Source of the DNA: Methylobacter sp. S3L5C | GTDB lineage: Bacteria > Pseudomonadota > Gammaproteobacteria > Methylococcales > Methylomonadaceae | Length of the DNA stretch: 64,000 nt | Assembly (NCBI RefSeq): GCF_022788635.1 | Contig: NZ_CP076024.1 | Location: 620,001-684,000 of the forward strand | Reading direction: 5' to 3' | Shown: positions 53,364 through 61,836 of the stretch, one piece after another | Layout: every line of letters begins with the position of its first letter | Numbering within the stretch: position 1 is the first letter of the stretch | Notes under the pieces: generated by a model | Told to the model about the DNA's origin: nothing | Databases searched by the model: none | Seen by the model: the letters and a program-made list of their open reading frames with translations, nothing else | Translations under genes and position numbers: made by a program

Positions 53364-54995
53364 CTAATTGAGTTTAATTTTAATTGCTTTGCTTGGGCAA
53401 TATTTTTCAGCTTGTCGGGCTTTTTCCAGTAAAGCCAGCGACGAATTTTCTTGTAAGACAGTTACATTACCGGCATCGTCTACCTGAAAAAGCTCAGGTG
53501 CTTCAGCCATACAGGTTGCATGACCCTGACAAAGCTCCCTATCGACTGTTATGTTAAAATCAATTCCAGTTTGCGCCGCTTCCTGTATATTGTTTCTCAA
53601 AGACTCATCAACAGTATCTTTAACATCGCTGCGTTTTATATAGCGAATACGACAGGGTGATAAAGGCTGCACCACCATTTGGGTAAAATCATCCTGATAA
53701 TTGTCCTTATCATCAACCAGTTCAAAGGTATATCGCCGTAACAAAATACTAAAGATGGCTTTTAATTGCAGCATCGCAAAAGCGTTCCCGGTACATTTGT
53801 GTTTACCGCCACCGAAAGCAATCCAACTGAAAGGCTTGGCGTCCTCCTGACGCGCTTCTGAATAACGTTCAGGATCAAATTTTTCAGGGTCTGGAAAAAC
53901 TTCAGCAATGCGATGCGATACACGCGGCGAGGCACAGACATACTTTCCAGCCTTAACCGTATAACCTTTAAAGTAAAAGTCTTGCATCACCTTACGAATT
54001 AAAAAAATCAACGGAGGATGCAGGCGCAACACTTCTTTAATGACATTTTCCAATAGCGGAATTTCTCGCAAAGACTGAAAAGTAACATCACCCTCAGCAC
54101 CAAACAATGCATCCAGCTCATTCAGTACGACCGCCAACTGTTCCGGTCGGCGTGCCAATTCCAGTAGGGTCCAGGCCGCTGTACCTGCAGTCGTATGATG
54201 GCCTGCGAATATGGTACCGATTAACATCCCGGTTATTTCATGCGGAGATAAGTGAGTGCCATCGTCGTATTTGGATTCAATGAGCAATTGAAACGCATCT
54301 TCGCTTTTTTCTGTCTTCAGCGCTCTTTTGGCAATAATGCCGGTCACTAATACTTGCAGTCTGGCGCGAGCTTTATCACGGCGGCGAAATACCGGTAACG
54401 GTAAATAAGGAAAAACAAAAGCCAGCGGATTTACGCCTTTTTCAAGATCATGATAAATTTTCGCGAATTCTTCATTCAGTTCATAACGAAATTCATTGCC
54501 CAAAAGACAGTGGCTGGAAGTATAAATCGTGAGCTCCTTCATGAACTCAAGCAAATCAATTTCACCGGTATCGTCCCAACCGGCTATCATTTGTTCAACT
54601 TCCTGAACAATCACTTGCGCATAACCACGCATTGGTTTATCGCGTAAGACCGGCATCAACATTTTAAGCTGTTGATCTTTTTTATGCGGCGGTGCATCAA
54701 AAACCACACCTTTGCCAAAAATGGGTGTCATGATTTTATAGGCCTGACTTTGATCCAGTTGCCCATCCGGCGCACGAAAAAAAGCCTCATTAGCTTCAGG
54801 CCCCGTCATCAAAACCATTTTTTGATGAAACATACGAAATTCACCGATTTCCCCCAGTGACTTTCTAAGGTCCATCATGTACTGAAAAGGGTTTTTTCCA
54901 AATTTTAGCATATGTCCTAAAATCGGCAAGGCACCCGGCATTTTAGGCGGCTCTTTACCAGAAGAAGGGGTATTTTCAGTATTCGTTGTATTCAT
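53364..54995 (-). CDS. cyp51: CYP51 sterol 14-alpha-demethylase fused to ferredoxin
   Basis: Cytochrome P450 that removes the 14-alpha-methyl group of lanosterol, carrying its own electron donor. The product is 543 residues. P450 part: I-helix AGHHTT (264-269), ExxR at EVLR (321-324), heme loop FGGGKHKCTG with Cys401. After a linker (about 455-480) comes a [3Fe-4S]-type ferredoxin with CQGHATC (Cys489, Cys495) and a final CP pair (Cys533). This fusion is known from Methylococcus capsulatus. No reductase gene is nearby. It is the first gene of the sterol series. Confidence 0.93.
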   Translation of the reverse strand: MNTTNTENTPSSGKEPPKMPGALPILGHMLKFGKNPFQYMMDLRKSLGEIGEFRMFHQKMVLMTGPEANEAFFRAPDGQLDQSQAYKIMTPIFGKGVVFDAPPHKKDQQLKMLMPVLRDKPMRGYAQVIVQEVEQMIAGWDDTGEIDLLEFMKELTIYTSSHCLLGNEFRYELNEEFAKIYHDLEKGVNPLAFVFPYLPLPVFRRRDKARARLQVLVTGIIAKRALKTEKSEDAFQLLIESKYDDGTHLSPHEITGMLIGTIFAGHHTTAGTAAWTLLELARRPEQLAVVLNELDALFGAEGDVTFQSLREIPLLENVIKEVLRLHPPLIFLIRKVMQDFYFKGYTVKAGKYVCASPRVSHRIAEVFPDPEKFDPERYSEARQEDAKPFSWIAFGGGKHKCTGNAFAMLQLKAIFSILLRRYTFELVDDKDNYQDDFTQMVVQPLSPCRIRYIKRSDVKDTVDESLRNNIQEAAQTGIDFNITVDRELCQGHATCMAEAPELFQVDDAGNVTVLQENSSLALLEKARQAEKYCPSKAIKIKLN

Positions 54996-55162
54996 AACTC
55001 AATGTAGATAGACGTGCATTAAGGAACGCCAGCATTCCCCGGAAAGCATAGGCCTTTAAATGCTATAGGCAAATGCAAGGAAACTTGTGATTTTACGCCG
55101 TGCTTGGTTAATGTACCAAATTTTATCACCTAACGGTTTTATAATTACCAGCCTAAATGCTA

Positions 55163-55199
55163 CCCGTACGATGCATTAAAAGAACTAATGCCGTATGGG
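55163..55199 (-). repeat. Palindrome upstream of the CYP51 gene
   Basis: CCCGTACG-ATGCATTA (55163-55178) and TAATGCCGTATGGG (55186-55199) form an imperfect hairpin with a two-base bulge and one G-U. It lies between the IS200-like element and CYP51. It could be a leader structure, an operator or leftover of an older insertion. The rest of the gap (54996-55162) shows no gene. Confidence 0.4.
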
Positions 55200-55220
55200 T
55201 CTACACCGACCAGTCAAAAA

Positions 55221-55834
55221 CCTCCGGCAAAGCCGGAGGCTTGAAAATGTGAACCGCTCAAAGCGGATTAATAATTGTGCCACCTAAAGGTGACAATGCC
55301 TTAAAATAAATCGAGTTGTTCTATTCGTTTATCCTCTTCTTCTTGATGCCTGATATAGTTTCGTACAGTGACTTCATCCCTGCCAACTGTTGAAACATAA
55401 TATCCTCTTGCCTAAAAACTTTGTCCGGTGAAATTCTTTCTTCGCCCCATAAAAGTTCGTGCAATGGATATAGCGCTTTTACCCTTAATAAAGCCAACAA
55501 CCTGTGATACTGAATATTTGGCTGTAATTGAGATTAGAATATGGACATGATCTGACATCAAATGTCCTTCCTCAATCTTGCATTCCTTTTGTAAGGCTAA
55601 ATCTTTTAGTATTGATCCCAGATATTGCCTCAACTCCTTATAAAGGCTTTTTTTTCTATACTTTGGAATCCAGATTATATGGTATTTACATTCCCATTTT
55701 GTATGACTTAAACTCTCTGGTGAATTCATCGTTTGTTTCCTTATCTTTTGAACTTTAGGCAGCTCACAGATAGGGAGACTCTCGGTGATTCCCGTAATTG
55801 TCAAACTTTATGAGTCCCCCAGCAGAGCTGGGGG
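55221..55834 (-). mobile_element. IS200/IS605-family insertion sequence (tnpA only)
   Basis: About 0.6 kb element bounded by two sub-terminal hairpins with eight-base stems and three-base loops: CCCCCAGC-AGA-GCTGGGGG at 55816-55834 on the transposase 5' side and CCTCCGGC-AAA-GCCGGAGG at 55221-55239 on the 3' side. IS200 elements end in such hairpins, which TnpA recognises as single strands, and lack terminal inverted repeats and target duplications, as here. Two smaller hairpins (55254-55266, 55281-55292) lie after the gene. The exact cleavage ends are not determined. Confidence 0.85.
55301..55729 (-). pseudogene. tnpA: IS200-type transposase TnpA with in-frame amber codon
   Basis: Y1 HUH transposase. 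From ATG 55727-55729 the frame encodes KWECKYHIIWIPKYRKK, the HUH motif in SDHVHILIS, and GRRKNFTGQSF, then TAG (55412-55414) in place of the conserved Trp codon, and continues in frame as ARGYYVSTVGRDE...VRNYIRHQEEEDKR to TAA at 55301-55303. The catalytic tyrosine of the family lies in the YIRxQ helix, after the stop. So the truncated product has the HUH half but lacks the nucleophile. A single G to A change (TGG to TAG) explains it. The frame is also open 25 codons upstream of the chosen start. Confidence 0.88.
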
Positions 55835-55849
55835 TATACTTATGACCAA

Positions 55850-58267
55850 TTACTTTTTTATAATCTCCGCATCAGGAATATCCTTGAAGACTCTAACTTC
55901 CAGCGGTCGACTGGTATCAAGATGAATATCCCGTTGCGGAAAGGCAATCTCTATGCCATGCTCGTTCATCGCTCTATAGATCATATAACGCAGGTCGCTG
56001 GCCACAACGGTCCAAGATACATCCGGCTTAAGTTCTACCCATACATACAAGCCAAATTGGAGCGCGTCGCTACCAAAATCTTCAAATTGCACCCTGGGTT
56101 TTGGGTCGTCTTCAACGACTCCATGCTTATCGGCAACCTCAAGAAGCAGATCAGTGACCTCTCTTACCGGTGAACCATAGGCAATACCAATTTTAACGAC
56201 AATACGTATTTTCTCGTTACTTAACGTCCAGTTGGTGACGTTTTGCTCTATAAAGGTGCTGTTAGGAATCAGGGTCTCTATGCCGTTACCATCGCGGATA
56301 TGCGAACTTCGTACCCCGATATCTATGACACGGCCACGGATACCACCAACTTCAACCAAGTCCCCCGGCCTAAAGGGGCGCTCAAACAATAGCATAAGCC
56401 CACTGATCAGGTTCTTGAGCATATTCTGCATCCCGAACCCAACACCGATAGCCAACGCCCCGCCCATGAAGGCGAATATTGTCAATGGAATCCTGACTAC
56501 CAGCATACTCAATACTATCAGGAGTAAGACTTCAAGAAATAGCATCCAGCGACGTACAATACGCGCAAGACTGGCGTCCATGTCCAAACGTGTTACTGCC
56601 AGACCTTCTACCAAACGAGCCAGACGCACGGCAAACCAGTAACCAATTATCAAAATCGCTAAAGCAGTCACCACCTTATCAACGGTAACACTACGTTTGC
56701 CACTGACTATCTGCCCATCAACCTCAATATTGTCTTGTACGGCAAAGAGCTCAAACGCCCAAACCTGTGACGCAAAATCACGCGTTTCCAGAAACACTTC
56801 TCCCAGGTAATCGTAAAATGACTTAACCTGGAACCTGTTATCGAGTTCCTGCTTGCAACGTTCCAGTAAGTCTTGGGTTGCCTCAATTGTCCCCAGTAAT
56901 CTCGACCATGAAACCACCTGATCAAGATCAAGATCTCTTAATATGTCCCTCAAAGCATCCGATTCGCTGACTGTAGGATCAAGCGCCTCAACAGACTGAT
57001 TGGTAACCAGTGTCAACACACGATGACGCTGTTGGTTGATATAATCGTGAACCACGTTAAGAACTACCTGATTACGGGCAATCTTGTCATAAGCCGCGCT
57101 GGCTTTTTCACGATCGGTTACCTTGGCATAGGCCCAGCGTAGATTCCAGATATCTCGCTGCATTTGCAGATAAGTCAGTATCCTGTTGAGGGCTTGCAGT
57201 TTAATGTCGACATTGTTGCGTTGCGCCTGACGTATTTGATCACGCTGTTCAGGGTCGAAACTCTGAAATTGTACAGCTTGTGCTTCGGCATTCAAAGATG
57301 GCTCGTTCTGTTGAACAGAATTATTATAAAGATCAAATGCTGATATTCCCTGCTTAAGCTCAGAAATAATATGTTGATTTTCAATTTCGAGATTCTTTTG
57401 CACCTGATCAACATCTTGCTGTGTCAACTCTACGTGTTCAGATGCCACACTTAGTTGTTTACGGACCAGTTGCAACTGTGCCCGATTTTCCAGTAAGTCT
57501 TCAATAATTGTTTGTTTTTCAATCTGAAACCCTATAACGCGTGCCAAATCAATCTGATTTTGCAGAGCCACTAAGTCCCTCGCCCTACTCAAGACAACTT
57601 GTTGATCAGGTGCATTTTTAACCTGCTCTACAGCTTCGTCAGCCTGCCTTAGCTTTACGATGGAATTCTCGGCAGTATTTATCAGCTGCGTCCCCGCCGA
57701 CTCAATTGTAGAAGCCCAAATCTCAAGCTCTTTTACCCGTCTTGTGAGCTTTGTAACAGACTCTTTGAGCTCATCTGTCCTGAGAAATGGATAACGAGCC
57801 GGTGAGCTGAAGCCTGACCAGTTGGAGGCTTGATTTTCCATCTGCAGTCGCTGTTGCTGATGTACCTGCAAACTTACCAATCGGGCAAGCTGTCCCTCAT
57901 AGAGAAACACCAGTTGCCTGAGATATAAGCGTCGAATAAAGATATCTTCATCGCCATCGGACCCAGTAACTGGTGAGCCGCTGACGGCTTCCGAAGGCAT
58001 AACAACAAGTTCCGCGTTAGTTGCGGCAAGTTTCTTTTTGATATCCTCCATAAGTACTGCCTGATCAAATGTAGGTTTGATTATGGCAGTATTGTCGGGG
58101 GACTGTTTCATTAGCCCATTGATAATTGCGGAGGTAGGCGTTGCCCATACTGGCGCTAATGATAGCAGCAGCAACAGACTTAATAGCCCTCGGATTACGC
58201 GAATATTTATGGGTTTAACTATCAAGTAAAGGCGAACGATGCTGGACTGTTTAAGCATGTGAATCAT
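55850..58267 (-). CDS. Large MscS-family mechanosensitive channel
   Basis: 805-residue channel. N-terminal signal peptide (to about Ala42), a long periplasmic coiled-coil domain (about 100-500), membrane segments near 530-548 and 572-592, pore helix FMGGALAIGVGFGMQNMLKNLISG (600-623), then the MscS beta domain FERPFRPGDLVEVGGIRGRV and the C-terminal cytoplasmic domain. The architecture recalls MscK/MscM-type channels, but the periplasmic part is shorter. It is the last gene of the envelope series, 46 bases after an unrecognised lipoprotein gene. Predicted to release solutes on osmotic downshock; a link to the lipoproteins is inference. Confidence 0.88.
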   Translation of the reverse strand: MIHMLKQSSIVRLYLIVKPINIRVIRGLLSLLLLLSLAPVWATPTSAIINGLMKQSPDNTAIIKPTFDQAVLMEDIKKKLAATNAELVVMPSEAVSGSPVTGSDGDEDIFIRRLYLRQLVFLYEGQLARLVSLQVHQQQRLQMENQASNWSGFSSPARYPFLRTDELKESVTKLTRRVKELEIWASTIESAGTQLINTAENSIVKLRQADEAVEQVKNAPDQQVVLSRARDLVALQNQIDLARVIGFQIEKQTIIEDLLENRAQLQLVRKQLSVASEHVELTQQDVDQVQKNLEIENQHIISELKQGISAFDLYNNSVQQNEPSLNAEAQAVQFQSFDPEQRDQIRQAQRNNVDIKLQALNRILTYLQMQRDIWNLRWAYAKVTDREKASAAYDKIARNQVVLNVVHDYINQQRHRVLTLVTNQSVEALDPTVSESDALRDILRDLDLDQVVSWSRLLGTIEATQDLLERCKQELDNRFQVKSFYDYLGEVFLETRDFASQVWAFELFAVQDNIEVDGQIVSGKRSVTVDKVVTALAILIIGYWFAVRLARLVEGLAVTRLDMDASLARIVRRWMLFLEVLLLIVLSMLVVRIPLTIFAFMGGALAIGVGFGMQNMLKNLISGLMLLFERPFRPGDLVEVGGIRGRVIDIGVRSSHIRDGNGIETLIPNSTFIEQNVTNWTLSNEKIRIVVKIGIAYGSPVREVTDLLLEVADKHGVVEDDPKPRVQFEDFGSDALQFGLYVWVELKPDVSWTVVASDLRYMIYRAMNEHGIEIAFPQRDIHLDTSRPLEVRVFKDIPDAEIIKK

Positions 58268-58313
58268 TTTAGCCGCCTAAAAAAGTGAATAAATCAGAAC
58301 CAAAAACCATAAA

Positions 58314-59468
58314 TCAACGTAGCGGCAGTGTTAATGTGGGTCCAGCTAATTTGGCCGCCCCCGCTTGCAGCCGAAATAACTGGGTTAGAAGCATAAAAGT
58401 TGACTTCGACTCCAAATCGTTATCCATGAGATAAAACCATTGACCACGATACGGTATGGTAACAAAAGCATTATCCGGTTGCTTATCGCTGTGGTAAATA
58501 TGAAAAAGATTTCCACCCGCCGTTTTACCCCAGTCAAATTCCGAGCCATTCTGATTTCGTGTAACAGTCACTAAACCTGCTGCCTTGTGAATTTTTGGAG
58601 TATCTACATGTTGAGACAGATAAAAAAAGATGCTCATCAGCGAGCGTAGATTTATCGAGATAGTATCGCTTCTGTGTTGCAAGAAGCCATTATTGACATG
58701 ATAGATCGTAAGATTTTGATCGAGTCCAAGTACCTGTTTAATTTCCCGAATCGCCTCATAATGCTCCGGTGAGGAGTTAATTTCCAGCTGCGTTTCCTTG
58801 GTAACGGCATCAACTCTGGGGATTATGAGGTTATCGCTCATTACCTGATCAAAAAGTTGTAACAGTCGATTAAAAGGATCAATACGCTTCGGAGAAAATT
58901 TAGGCGTTGGGCCGGAGGCATTCGGGGCATTTTCAAGGCCGTTGATACGTTCCACGCAAAGACCCAGCACCCGCCGACCACTCCATCCCGATTCAATCAG
59001 GGCAAACATGTCTTCAATAGCGAGCGGTCTGAGTATGCTCTTAACGAAGCTCTCTCCCTGAAGTGGTGCATAGGCAATAGTTGGCGCAGTCGTATAGGCT
59101 CCTCCCCCGCTAAGTTGCAAGACATCAGCACCGCCACTACTCAGATCGAAGGCAGATTGATCCAATCCGGCAGACAAGTCCATTTTTAAAGACGCTGTGA
59201 CACTGGTCACATCCAGAAAGAAAATCGGATCCCGGTAGTGCAATCGTACAATATTTTGTATAAATTGCTCATTCTGACTGTCAACGATAGCCGCATTATA
59301 AAGTGGATACGTACCCCTGAGTTCATTGGGGCCAAATGAATAACAACCAGGCAACAAAACTCCAATTACCAGGAGCAGAAGTAATGGTTTACCACATGAA
59401 ATTTTATGGTTAGCGAGAAGTCTCGCTAACCATCGCGATTGAATTACGACAAACAAGAAAAACCTCAT
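58314..59468 (-). CDS. Unrecognised 384-residue lipoprotein
   Basis: I do not recognise the family. The N terminus is long and basic, followed by a hydrophobic stretch and lipobox LLPGC (Cys42), so a periplasmic or outer-membrane lipoprotein is expected. The mature part has SVTASLKMDLSAGLDQS, a Gly/Ser-rich patch, and the C-terminal segment TIPYRGQWFYLMDNDLESKSTFMLL. No ribosome binding site is obvious at the ATG, and a 28-base palindrome overlaps codons 12-21. It lies 46 bases upstream of the MscS-like gene and 115 bases after the DUF4410-like gene, all same strand. Confidence 0.7.
   Translation of the reverse strand: MRFFLFVVIQSRWLARLLANHKISCGKPLLLLLVIGVLLPGCYSFGPNELRGTYPLYNAAIVDSQNEQFIQNIVRLHYRDPIFFLDVTSVTASLKMDLSAGLDQSAFDLSSGGADVLQLSGGGAYTTAPTIAYAPLQGESFVKSILRPLAIEDMFALIESGWSGRRVLGLCVERINGLENAPNASGPTPKFSPKRIDPFNRLLQLFDQVMSDNLIIPRVDAVTKETQLEINSSPEHYEAIREIKQVLGLDQNLTIYHVNNGFLQHRSDTISINLRSLMSIFFYLSQHVDTPKIHKAAGLVTVTRNQNGSEFDWGKTAGGNLFHIYHSDKQPDNAFVTIPYRGQWFYLMDNDLESKSTFMLLTQLFRLQAGAAKLAGPTLTLPLR
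59406..59433 (-). repeat. 28-base palindrome near the lipoprotein start
   Basis: ATGGTTAGCGAGA (59406-59418) and TCTCGCTAACCAT (59421-59433) are perfect 13-base complements with a two-base centre. It falls within the first 21 codons of the lipoprotein frame 58314-59468. It has no T-run, so it is not a simple terminator. It could be an operator or an RNA hairpin controlling the start. Confidence 0.7.
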
Positions 59469-59583
59469 TTAGGTGCTTTGTCTTCAAAAAAAACAGGCAA
59501 TGCATGCCATCATTCGCAACAGCTTATTGTTAAAGAAGGTGTGTTCCGGGTAAGCACCAAATACTTAGGCAAAAATTATAAGT

Positions 59584-60321
59584 TTATTGCACCAAAGCAG
59601 GATTGATCCAACCTTGCCGGGCAAAATATTTTGCCAGCTGGGCCGTGATATCCTCGGCCATTTTCTTTGCTTGCTGGGCAGAAGCTGATTTATAACTTTT
59701 AACACCGCTCACCGCTACGTTAGCTCCGACTACGGCTGCCGCACCGGCACCCGCTGCAGCACCCACCGGTCCGAAAATGGCTGCCCCCGGCATGCTGCCA
59801 CTGTCAGTATGGGCATCAAAAGCGATCAACTCCTTATAACCCGAAGCTGACGGCACCAAAACACGCACCTTAGTATCCAACGAAGATTTCCCCATGCCCA
59901 AACCAATGGCATTTCTACGTAATCGATTACCTTCATTAATATCAACAAAATAACCGGTAATCAAAATTGATCCGGGAGCAACCGGTAAGCCCTGGTCCGC
60001 ACGCACAGGATATAACCCTAAAGCGGCTATTTTCAGTGTCAGTTCCGTTGCCAGAGCATCCGATACCTCACGACCCACCTGGATTTCTTCGCTGGTCAGA
60101 TCTTTATTTCCAAAATTTCTCTGTATCTTCGCAAAAATACTGGAATTTTGTTGAACATCTTGAGGGCTCACGGCAAAGTTATAAATCAACACAGGATTCG
60201 GTGTAGGCATACCGGCATTGGCTACTTCGTAGGTCTCCTTGACATTGGTTTTGGCACAACCAACAATGAATAAACACAGCAAAACGGCCCCTGATAATTT
60301 TAATAAATGTTTAAATCGCAT
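59584..60321 (-). CDS. DUF4410-like lipoprotein
   Basis: 245-residue lipoprotein with lipobox FIVGC (Cys22). The core ILITGYFVDINEGNRLRRNAIGLGMGKSSLDTKVRVL (split by position about 118-155) resembles the DUF4410 family, and a Gly/Ala-rich membrane-like stretch (GPVGAAAGAGAAAVVGANVAV) lies near residues 185-205. Function is unknown. The leader carries an inverted repeat AACGAGGCA/TGCCTCGTT (60358-60366, 60383-60391). It is part of the same-strand envelope series. Confidence 0.7.
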   Translation of the reverse strand: MRFKHLLKLSGAVLLCLFIVGCAKTNVKETYEVANAGMPTPNPVLIYNFAVSPQDVQQNSSIFAKIQRNFGNKDLTSEEIQVGREVSDALATELTLKIAALGLYPVRADQGLPVAPGSILITGYFVDINEGNRLRRNAIGLGMGKSSLDTKVRVLVPSASGYKELIAFDAHTDSGSMPGAAIFGPVGAAAGAGAAAVVGANVAVSGVKSYKSASAQQAKKMAEDITAQLAKYFARQGWINPALVQ

Positions 60322-60357
60322 AAGTATTCCTGATAGGGTTTGCAGTGAAGTATCAGA

Positions 60358-60391
60358 AACGAGGCAGAATCAATACAGCCATTGCCTCGTT
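60358..60391 (-). repeat. Inverted repeat ahead of the DUF4410-like gene
   Basis: AACGAGGCA and TGCCTCGTT are perfect nine-base arms with a 16-base loop. On the minus strand the 3' arm is followed by only three T, so it is at best a weak terminator for the small lipoprotein gene upstream. Confidence 0.5.
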
Positions 60392-60494
60392 ACAGTTTAA
60401 AAAAAATTGGTCAACTTTGGTAGAAGTCCATCCTTACATGACATTTTGCTCATAGAGCATAGCCAAGTTTCAACGCCATAATGCCATAAAATAT

Positions 60495-60730
60495 TCACCT
60501 GTGCCAAGCCATTGAATTGCGATACCCATACCTGCAGTTCCGGCCATATGCGGCACCTGCAACGTAATTCCAACCTCTATAGCCGTAATTGGGATAGGCG
60601 TTATAATCCCAAGCTCTATAAACAGGAGGTGAAACATAAGCCTGCTGAACTGTTGGACTGGCGCAACCAGACATCAACAAAACAGACCGGCTTCCAATAA
60701 CATTAAAGCATATTTTAATTGCATAACCAT
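60495..60730 (-). pseudogene. Small lipoprotein gene with one-base frameshift
   Basis: The downstream frame encodes LLMSGCASP (lipobox MSGC) followed by a Tyr/Arg/Gly-rich mature part of about 55 residues (YPNYGYRGWNYVAGAAYG). The upstream frame from ATG 60728-60730 or 60722-60724 encodes the matching signal peptide start MQLKYALMLLEAGLF and then stops at TGA. The frames join if one T is added to the TTTT run at 60679-60682 (minus strand), giving GLFLLMSGC. So the gene is frameshifted by one missing T, or the base call is wrong. Alternatively translation starts at the internal TTG or ATG, with too short a signal peptide. Confidence 0.65.
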
Positions 60731-60871
60731 TCTTACATCGTTTGAAGTGAAATTAACATAATCATTACCTTGTGACGGTTTAAAGCGAATATTCAACTTT
60801 GTCGGTAGTGATATCAACATCACCAAAGCAAAGTTCACCAACAACTATTTTATTTAGTTGGATTGGGCCGT

Positions 60872-61747
60872 TTACTTTGTTTTTTGCTCGATCCCATAAG
60901 TACCAAACTCAATTTGTTTAGAATTAGTCGGAATTTTAAACACAAATGTATCCGTTTTCAGATTAGGATTCAAATTCCAGTCCACGAATTCGACCAGGAA
61001 ACGAGGAAAGTTTGGGGCCTTCTTATAGGTCATGGCCAAACGAAGCGGCAGTGTTTTTTTGCCTTTTTCTATCCAGATTTCCCAATTAATAGCAGGCTCC
61101 ATATAGGCAAAATGCTCACAAGGTACGCCATTTACCATTGACTGCCCCAACACGATGGCATGTGTTAAATTTTTGGTCATCACGCTATAAGGATTGCTGT
61201 ACAAAAAATCTGCAGCAGGAAAATTCATTTTTACCTTTGTCATAACAAAGTCAAGCATCTCATCAATCGTTGATAGTGGGCCGGAAACAGCATAGAGCTT
61301 ATTCTGCGGATCGAAGGCTAAAACTTTGGAACCAGCGAAATAAAGCTGAAAGTTTGGCACATCACCTGAAACATTGATGTGTAATTTATCAGGCCTTTGC
61401 AGGCTGACTTCAGTGTCGGTAAAGAAAGTTAGAAACTGACCGGTAATCGCCGGTAGCTCTATAGCGCTATTCGAGTGATAGGTAAACTCCTTGGCAGAAG
61501 TCAATTTATCGCTCATCTGCTTAAGTCGATCAAGAGCGTATTGCTGAATAATCGGCGCTGGCAGCGATGCAGGGCTTTCCGGCTGTGCAGCAGGTTGCTC
61601 TACTGCCTTTGGTGCTGTTTGAGTCTGCATATTAACCGGCATTGTTTCCAGGTACGCACACCCCGGCATCGAAAGCGCAAAAACAATTACAGGTAGCAGG
61701 ATAAATGCAGGCGGAATTTTTCCGAAGTTTTTTTGTTTATTTTGCAT
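60872..61747 (-). CDS. DUF2092-like lipoprotein
   Basis: 291-residue lipoprotein with lipobox SMPGC (Cys30), a Pro/Ala/Gln-rich linker (about 36-65) and a domain resembling DUF2092: LKQMSDKLTSAKEFTYHS, SLQRPDKLHINVSGD, VPCEHFAYMEPAINWEIWIEKG, then KTLPLRLAMTYK. This fold is similar in outline to LolA/LolB-type beta sheets that hold lipid. Function is unknown. In my experience the type often sits next to a repeat protein like the one at 61837-62457, but that is recollection. It follows that gene by 89 bases on the same strand. Confidence 0.7.
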   Translation of the reverse strand: MQNKQKNFGKIPPAFILLPVIVFALSMPGCAYLETMPVNMQTQTAPKAVEQPAAQPESPASLPAPIIQQYALDRLKQMSDKLTSAKEFTYHSNSAIELPAITGQFLTFFTDTEVSLQRPDKLHINVSGDVPNFQLYFAGSKVLAFDPQNKLYAVSGPLSTIDEMLDFVMTKVKMNFPAADFLYSNPYSVMTKNLTHAIVLGQSMVNGVPCEHFAYMEPAINWEIWIEKGKKTLPLRLAMTYKKAPNFPRFLVEFVDWNLNPNLKTDTFVFKIPTNSKQIEFGTYGIEQKTK

Positions 61748-61836
61748 GATCAGCCCTCTATAAAATAGTGATTATTGGTTGTCCATCTGTTGATACAAAG
61801 ATTTTCCTTCGGCTTCTCTCTCCCTACCTGTTGATA

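Noticed and set aside
55221-55834. CRISPR array or REP cluster for the series of short hairpins
   Set aside because: The hairpins differ in sequence, have no regular spacing, and flank a TnpA gene as expected for IS200/IS605 ends.
56232-56642. 136-codon plus-strand open frame
   Set aside because: Antisense to the MscS pore and beta domain; no binding site.
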